Shown here piece by piece: positions 57,564 to 64,000 of a stretch of 64,000 nt of DNA. The DNA is from Coriolopsis trogii (lineage: Eukaryota; Basidiomycota; Agaricomycetes; Polyporales; Polyporaceae). The notes under the pieces are model-generated. The model did no database searches. It was not told where the DNA came from and saw only the letters and a program-made list of their open reading frames with translations. The stretch's first letter is position 1; every line of letters begins with the position of its first letter. Location: positions 1,178,001 through 1,242,000 of the forward strand of contig JAHYIO010000028.1 of the NCBI GenBank assembly GCA_020543525.1, read 5' to 3'. A program made the translations under genes and the position numbers.

Positions 57564-59390
57564 TTACATGTGCTTCCCCTTCTTCTCCGAGTTACCCTTC
57601 GCCTCTTTCGCCTTCTTAGCCTGTACTGCCCTCTCTTCCATCGCCGCCTGCTGGGCTCGGTCCGCGTCCTTCTGCTGTTGTAAGAGCTCCTGGAACGTGT
57701 GCGACTTCGGCCATATGCCCCGCTCCCGATCGAAGGTGACACGCTTCTCCACGATTTCCTCTTGCAAATATAGCCCTATGATCGAATGGTCCGATTTGAG
57801 GTGGCTCATTATGAGATCGCCTCTGTTTGGGCGCTTTTCGCTGAAGCATAGGCTTGAACACGGCAAGTCGACGGACAGTGGGCAGCGGTATTTGAGCGTC
57901 ATCGACGTCGAATCCTCGTCGGGAACACGGACCATGAGCGCGCATTTGACGGGGTATGGTATCTTCTTGGCGCGAATCCTGTTATCCGTTCGCGGAGGGA
58001 GGCGGGCGTAAGGAGTCCGACGCTTGGGCTGGGTGCCTTGAGGGCGGACTGGGCCCATCGAGGGTGCGATCGCAGTTGTAGACACGTTTCCCTTCGTTCG
58101 TCGAGCAGGTCGGTCGACGACAGCGGGAGGCGGCGTAGCATTGGACGTCTTTCGTTCAATGGCACGTCCCTTGCTGCGGACCTGCCTCCTAACGTCAGTG
58201 ACGTCGGTGAATCGCTCGGCCTCAGCGGCGTGCCGGGCAGACGTTCCCGGTTCGTTGGCCATCGAGGAGACGGCTGAACCTTGATCGACTGCGTGGATGG
58301 GAGAACACGAGTGAGTATGGAGTGCAACATGAGCAATAAGTCGCCACACTTACCTGCATTCTCTCTGCATTCGTTGAGAGACATGAGCATCGCACGGCGG
58401 AGTTGAAGCCTTTCAGAAACAACGGCGTGGGGTGGGAGGGCAGGGGCAGGGGTAGGGGCACGGGTAGGCGTGGGCGTAGGGGTAGGGGCTCGGGTAGGCG
58501 TAGGCGTAGGGGCTCGGGTAGGCGTAAGCGTAGGGGCACGGGCAGGCGTAGGAGCACGGGTAGGGGGAGGGGGAGAGCGTTCGCAAACCGTCTCTTTGAC
58601 TAGCCCAGCGGCACAGGTGGGGCGAGAGTTTGGAAACGAAAGAAGCCCAACATCGCTATGAAAATCCTCAACGAACATCGGTGCGTCGTCGTCATCGGAA
58701 AACCCCATTGTCTCCCAATCACTGTCTTCACCTGGATTCAAAGCCCACATCTCTACCTCATGCCCATTATCGAGGGAGAGAGGATAGCTTGCGGATGAAG
58801 GACTCTGTTCCAAATAGCTGGGAGCTGCAAAGGCTGCACGCACTCGTCGATACGCTGCGCTCGAAACAAGAGTTGACACGTACCATCATCTGCCTCTTCA
58901 AAAAACATTGGCCCATCGCTGGCCGGGGCATCTGCAGCAAGTACAGACGTGATCATATGAGCTGTCGGCCTCAGTCAGCATGCCATTGTCCAGTGATCCA
59001 TCGCTAGTGCCTATGAAGCTGACCGTGAACAGGCGCCCTATCCGTCCCATAACCATCCAGTGAATACCCCCAGTCCCCTTCCAAATAATATGCCACGGTA
59101 TCCTGCTGAGCCATGTTGGGAGTGTGCGGATTCTCGTCGACGCTGGGATTGGTACCAAAGTCTAGTCCAATCGTGAGTCAACCAGGGTCGCCCTAACCAG
59201 AAGGCGGTTGACGTACCCGACGACTCGAGGGAGTTGTCGAAGTCTATCTCAAAATCCACCTCCGGCTCACCTCTCATCGAACGACACATGCAGCATTCGC
59301 AAATCAACTTCCAGAGTTGTCAGCGACTCATCGCAGCAAAATCAGTAGGCAACTCACCTTAACGTCTATCCCGCGATAGGTTGTACCCAT
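57564..59390 (-). CDS. Orphan protein with in-frame Arg-Ala-Pro-Thr-Pro minisatellite
   Basis: Six exons in consistent phase: 59390-59358, 59307-59217, 59161-59024, 58931-58884, 58842-58354 and 58288-57564, closing to about 507 aa. The start is MGTTYRGIDVK. The N-terminal half is acidic (VDFEIDFDNS, YYLEGDWGYSLDGYG, MFFEEADD, WETMGFSDDDDAPMF). A tract of RAPTPTPT-type repeats follows (58430-58580), then a Ser/Arg-rich part and a C-terminal domain with CPLSVDLPCSS and SHLKSDHS. The C-x7-C and H-x4-H spacing hints at a zinc-finger-like fold. It ends in a Lys/Ala/Glu-rich helix. I do not recognise a family. The exon 5 acceptor could be 12 nt further upstream (58854), but that leaves a 29-nt intron. 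Confidence 0.6.
58430..58580. repeat. 18-24 bp G-rich minisatellite in coding sequence
   Basis: Tandem units around GGGGCTCGGGTAGGCGTAGG on the plus strand. Read on the minus strand they code RAPTPTPT-type repeats in frame. Units vary in length, so the array may be polymorphic. Confidence 0.85.
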
Positions 59391-61513
59391 TGCCAACAAG
59401 CAGCAACAGTCTATATCCATATTTGAAGTATAGAGGCGGGACATGTGGGCGAGGTGGGTGGTGTTGAGGAAGCGTAGGTAGGAAGAGGGAGCAGCGGGAG
59501 TTCAACAGGGCATATGCAGCCCCGGCGGATGCCGTCCCCATTAGCCGAGCTTCAGACCCGCGACAGTCCGTCCATTCGTACCGTGCCCGTAACCTGGCCC
59601 AGTCCTTCATGCGGCCTCCGTCCGCTCGACTCTTCTATTTCTCTGATGAATGCGTCCTATTCGATGGCTTGCACCAGCACAACTCACGATTCCTCAGAAC
59701 ACCGGGCGACAGACCCCTGCAACCTGCAATATATGCGGGGTCAGGTGCTGACTATGACTGGCGATTGTATCTGCAAAGTCGTGGTAAGTATAGCTCCATA
59801 GTCAGGGCCTAGAATAAATACTGGATCATGAACTCACGATACGCAGTCTGAAGCTGTTTTGCCTCCACCCAGATATGCGCAAATCCTTGACTAGTTCGAC
59901 CGCATCTCCGGAGGACGTAGTAGCGGGGCGGAAGTGTCATGTCGGGCGGGCGAAGTTACGAGTGTCCGGGATAGTACGACCCTTTCATATGGGCCCCGGC
60001 CACACTCACGTTTGGCTGTCCGGTGTCAAGTCTTTCATTCCATGTCAGTATTCGATCCGACGGGGCTTACCGGTATTGCTTTTGATTGCAGATGGCTCAA
60101 GCAAACATCACATGTCCGGAGATTGCCCCTCTTTGCTAGCACGATTAGTACACAAATTTCTTGTCAATCGTAGCCAGTTGGACGTCGATGGTCGTGGCGC
60201 GAGTCACGTCACTGCACGGTACGCACATCCTATCCGACCACACGCAACTCGCCGGTACTTGTGCCTTCCAGGCCATAGTCCGGATAGGCTCTTAGGTCTG
60301 TCTCCTGTCTCCCGAGCCAATTTTGCGCACCTTGTGGCTATTTCAGTATATCGATTGTCCGACGATGGCAAGTCCTTAGCCTCGTCACCACACATTGAGC
60401 AAAGTTCGATGTAAATACGGCACGCCCTGTAAATATACGCAACAATGATATCTGTCCAGAGTGGTTAACTCGATGGAAAGCCTGGATACTACGAAAACTC
60501 ACCTCGACTTAGTCACGGTCGCGGTGACGTGGACAACGTTTGCATCTGATTTGGTGTCTATGAAGGATACTGAGAGTAATCCTTTAAAGTTCCACAGTTA
60601 TGATATCCACATATGTTCGCTCTGCGGGCTCTGTGGGCTGAAGGATGGAATGATGGTGGTTTACTATCGCCGGTCGCCAGAGGATTAATTGATGACTCGG
60701 ATGAGCTCGACAGGCGCCCGAGTGCTCCAATCTCTCAGATTCTTCCCTCTTCTCCACACCAAGTGCTCACTGCTATGCTGCTGAATGCGTTTCTCTCGGC
60801 CTTCGACGTACCTTGGGTACTGTCCGTGCGCATGACGTCCTCGAGGCTACATTCTCAACACCTATAAACCGTTGGTGGCGACGCTGGCAGAGCAGGCATC
60901 GGAAGCGGAGTCTCACACTCGCTGCCATATATCTCCCTGAATACGGCGAGTGATTTCGGCGGAAAGGAGTGGTGCGTTATGCCAAGTCATATATAAACCC
61001 ACAAGTAAGCCCTGCATGCAGTTCTGGAACCCTCTCTTTTTCTTTTCCTTCGTGCATCGCCGGGGACGCCGTTCTGAACCTCGGCGCGATCCGCTGGCGG
61101 ATGCGGCGATGCTGGCAGTCTGTTCTGGTGCTCGAATCAGTTCAGCTCTCCCATAGCGCATCAGTCGGTGCGACTCTGAGAAGTTGCCTGCTTTCGATTG
61201 ATCCTCTATATGCACAGTGGAGATCTTGTTATCTTCGAGCGCGCCGTCCTCTTGCGGCCCTCCCGAAGGTGACCCTTCCATACACCGATTACATGGATAT
61301 ATTTGCTATGGTGATGATCGTCGAGTCCTCTCCGGAGTCGTTCGCTGACTGGCGCAACCGAGCCGAGAGCCATAAGAACAGTTGTTGGGGAACATGAGAT
61401 ACGTTGTCATCGGTGATACACCTATCCTCATCTTCCTCTCTCTCGCATCCCAATTTTGCCCCAATGCTACCACACTCATTGAGCAGTACAATCCACACCT
61501 GAGTACTATTGTA
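59391..61513. other. 2.1 kb unassigned region with several weak open frames
   Basis: No confident gene. On the plus strand, 59490-59780 is an open, GC3-rich frame (contains RAYAAPADAVPISRAS and SARLFYFSDECVLFDG) ending at a GTAAGT. A 180-codon frame at 59875-60414 could follow it after an intron with acceptor near 59871. On the minus strand, 60690-60490 and 60460-60200 contain stretches such as VSFIDTKSDANVVHVTATV and CSMCGDEAKDLPSS. I could not build a complete model on either strand. The region could be a degenerate gene, a lineage-specific gene, or only regulatory sequence. Confidence 0.35.
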
Positions 61514-63488
61514 TCAAGAAGGAATCCGTTGTCTCGCGGCCGCGACCACAATGCTCCCCACACCCGTCGCTAGCGCGCACGACCCGACGAATATCTCTAC
61601 GGCGCCGTAGCCATTACGACCGTAGCCACCGCCAAGGGACGAGGATCTGCCGGCTTCAAGGAGGATGCCAGACAGGATGGGGCCAACCACCGCAGACACG
61701 CCTTTGAAGAAGGCGGTGCCGGCGTAGGTGATGTCCGCATTCTCTGGTTTGCGACCGGCACAGTCCACGGCCGCGTTCGGCCACACTGATGAGAAGCCGC
61801 CGCTCTACGAGAGGATTGGATGGATTCGAGAGGTCAGTCGCTCGATCTCGATGACACGAACATCAATGATATACTGAGCAGTGTAGGAAGCACGTACCAG
61901 AGCCCCAAAGACGATCGCGAAGGGATATATGAGTGCCGGGCTTTGGGCGAAGCCCCAGAGGAAGAACGCGGCGAGGGCGCTGCCGATGGAGCTGCAGAAC
62001 ATGACCCACGGGTACGCGAAACGGTCCGTGAGGTAACCCATGACGATCTGCCCGAGAACGCCAGCGGAGTTGAAGAGGGAGAGCACGACCGTGGCCGTGA
62101 GGGGCGTCGAGAGCTGTTGGGTGAAGGATGCGATGTAGAGCGAGACAGGGAAGTAGGAGAGACCTTGGACGAGGCAGGTGAGCGACTGTATCGATCCGCA
62201 CCCACCGAGTCATAATGTCAGCTTGTTCAATGGTATGAAGCAGTGGTCGCAGCGAGGGGACGTACGAAGCTGAGGAAGAGCGGGCTCTTGAAGTACTCCA
62301 TCTGAGGGACGATGAGGCGAGGTCTTTTCTGCCCCGCATGCGGCTTCACGACGGGCACACGCGGTCGGATACCGAGGAATGCGATGCCTGTCATCGCGCA
62401 GGTCATAATCGCCCAGACACGGAGGGTCCAGCGCAGGCCGACGTTGTTGAGTAACGCATTCAGCATGAATGGGAAGACGAACCCTATCCTCCGGGACATG
62501 TCCAGCCAATGTCAGCCTGAAATCCATGCGCAAGAATGTGCGACGTACCGCCTACACCCGTGCCAGCGAATATGATGCCTCCTGCGAGCCCTCTGCGCCC
62601 CGAGAACCACTGCGGGAGGAGGATCATCACGGGCAAGTAAACGATCCCTCCGCTGAAGCCTAGCCCGACGCCTTGGAGGAGAATAAGCTGCCATACCTGC
62701 GAAGAGACGGGATGCAATGAGATGCGCTGTTTTCCGTCCTGTGTCTATACTTGACACGAACCTTTCGCAAAGCTGGAGCCGAAGAGGCAGACGAAGTATA
62801 GGACGAGGCCGCACCACATTGCTGCGCGCATGTACTCTGGGTAACGCCGGAACATGATGGAAAGAAAGAGGACCTGGGGGCAGACGTGAGGAACACGGTG
62901 AGTAGGCCGATATTGATCGAGCAAGCCCCCTGAGCTCGAACCTCTCCGTATTGTATGCCGAGGCCCACCGTTCCCACTGCAGCGATGGCTATCTGGGACT
63001 CGGTATTGAAAGGTGGATGTGTGGTGTAGTAGTCTGGCGCGTGCCAATGTCAGGAAATCGATGCGGTCGGTGCGCCACACTCAGTGCTGGCATACCTTGG
63101 AATATACCATAACTTCACAATGGACAAACGGTGTTAGGACCAACGACAACGGCACGCGATCGATCAGCGCGACGACTTGCCTGAACAAGAAACCCCAGAT
63201 GAACATTTCTGCCACGAAGCCACATGCACAGAATGACCACGCGCCGATGCCATGGTCGATCGGTGCGAGCTCCTGGATATGGAGACCCGCTTGGAAGTCG
63301 GAGTGCTCCAGGACCGTTGTCTGTGAACCAGTATTGGACGGCGAATGTGTCCCATCCGCGCTGCCGGAAGTGTCGCCATTCATAAGCGAGAGCTCGTACT
63401 GGAATCCATCAGTAGGAGTGTCGCCCGCGGCGATCTGCGATATGTCCATGTTCGCACAAGGAGTGGCGGTAACATCGACGGTGTTCAT
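61514..63488 (-). CDS. MFS monocarboxylate-type (MCT-like) transporter
   Basis: Eight exons (63488-63181, 63112-63096, 63033-62942, 62873-62751, 62696-62549, 62483-62266, 62185-61898, 61804-61514) close to 494 aa. After a disordered cytosolic N terminus (about 1-75), the MCT-type signature appears: GAWSFCACGFVAEMFIWGFLF, SYGIFQDYY, then GVGLGFSGGIVYLPVM and RRGLAGGIIFAGTGVGG, TTHPPFN near helix 2, and a second half with SAGVLGQIVMGYLTDRF. About 12 membrane helices are visible. Family members move monocarboxylates or related solutes at the plasma membrane; the substrate is not predictable here. The first intron (63180-63113) uses a GC donor, and the second exon is only 17 nt. Confidence 0.9.
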
Positions 63489-64000
63489 GGGAGGGATCAA
63501 CAGCAATTCAGATGGTGCGGCGCAAGCTTTGTCTTCGGACCCTTGCGACCGGCTTCGAAGTGCGTGGTGTGCTGCTGTAATACGCTTGAAGCTTGAAGCT
63601 TTTGAAGATTTATGTTGCAGTCCAGGCCGCTTCCGCCCTATGATGCGCCGGCCAGGTGCCAGGCAGGAACAGGACGTAAGATGGGGAACGAAGAGGTTCC
63701 GCCCGGGGGTGCATGAGCTCATGCTTATAATTTATGTATGTTCCGCCCAGGAAAATGAGGGAAAATGGTGGCAGAAATGATCTTGCAGACTTGCCAGATT
63801 TGGTCACAACGCCCATCACGCGCAAGGGGGTACGACGTTCGAGACCCACACTCCAGGTATTTCTCGGAGCACGTCAATTGGCGGAAACGTAAAAAGTTCA
63901 CGACGATGAAACTCGCGCCGCCGCCTCTGGGGCGTGCCAGCTGTGCTGGCATGAGAGAGAAACGCTAGTAAACATAAGGCAACGGCTTGTCCTCATAGCA
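63489..64000. other. Upstream region of the MFS gene
   Basis: No gene recognised to the right edge; probably the MFS promoter. Short frames on both strands lack motifs. Confidence 0.45.

Noticed and set aside
1..64000. CRISPR array, bacterial operon, rRNA, tRNA or intact transposon
   Set aside because: No regularly spaced repeats, no tRNA A/B box pairs, no rRNA-like sequence and no transposase or reverse transcriptase motifs were recognised by eye.

Overview
This 64 kb window looks like a gene-dense stretch of a basidiomycete nuclear genome, probably an Agaricomycete (Polyporales-like by protein content). The evidence is that most genes are cut by many short introns (about 45-130 nt) with GTNNGT donors and AG acceptors. 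Intergenic gaps are short, GC is moderate to high, and several families are typical of Agaricomycetes (DUF6533 membrane proteins, fungal EF-hand proteins). I saw no operons, CRISPR arrays, rRNA, tRNA or intact transposons. Gene models were built by hand, joining exons at splice sites and checking that every exon phase closes. Family names come from recognition of conserved motifs, not from a search.

Layout, left to right. 1-629 (-): 5' part of a small conserved basidiomycete protein. 630-3908: no gene recognised. 4080-6581 (+): delta-12-type fatty acid desaturase. 7611-11592 (+): secreted GH51 alpha-L-arabinofuranosidase. 11776-15250 (-): long-form tRNase Z. 15941-22219: a tandem segmental duplication holding two DUF6533 membrane-protein genes. 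Between them lie a truncated tRNase Z 5' end and a truncated V-ATPase subunit E 3' end. 22217-23272 (-): intact V-ATPase subunit E. 24189-28799 (+): large EF-hand protein. 29738-30236 (-): ribosomal protein eS12. 30751-32113 (+): Ski8/WDR61-like WD40 protein. 32307-34321 (+): Ybp2/glomulin-like protein. 34927-36379 (+): multi-pass membrane protein. 36707-39443 (-): secreted S9 peptidase with one apparent frameshift. 39884-41927 (-): purine-cytosine permease. 42546-44486 (+): MOB4/phocein with a long acidic tail. 44809-49199 (-): QDE-1-type RNA-dependent RNA polymerase. 50404-51927 (-): arylsulfotransferase-domain secreted protein. 53233-54054 (+): RRG7/Mrr-like nuclease. 54748-55701 (+): NAD(P)-binding (NmrA/SDR-like) protein. 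56090-56695 (-): small protein with a possible PB1-like C terminus. 57564-59390 (-): orphan six-exon protein with a minisatellite. 59391-61513: unassigned. 61514-63488 (-): monocarboxylate-type MFS transporter.

The genes do not form one pathway. They mix housekeeping functions (eS12, V-ATPase, tRNase Z, Ski8, RRG7), carbohydrate and peptide degradation typical of wood or litter decay (GH51, S9 peptidase), nutrient transport, lipid desaturation and RNA silencing. The most unusual signals are structural. Two separate 3-nt microexons in the GH51 gene each supply one conserved residue. The desaturase has 5-nt and 8-nt microexons. GC-AG introns recur. A tandem duplication has one breakpoint inside V-ATPase E and the other inside tRNase Z, leaving a V-ATPase/tRNase Z fusion scar.
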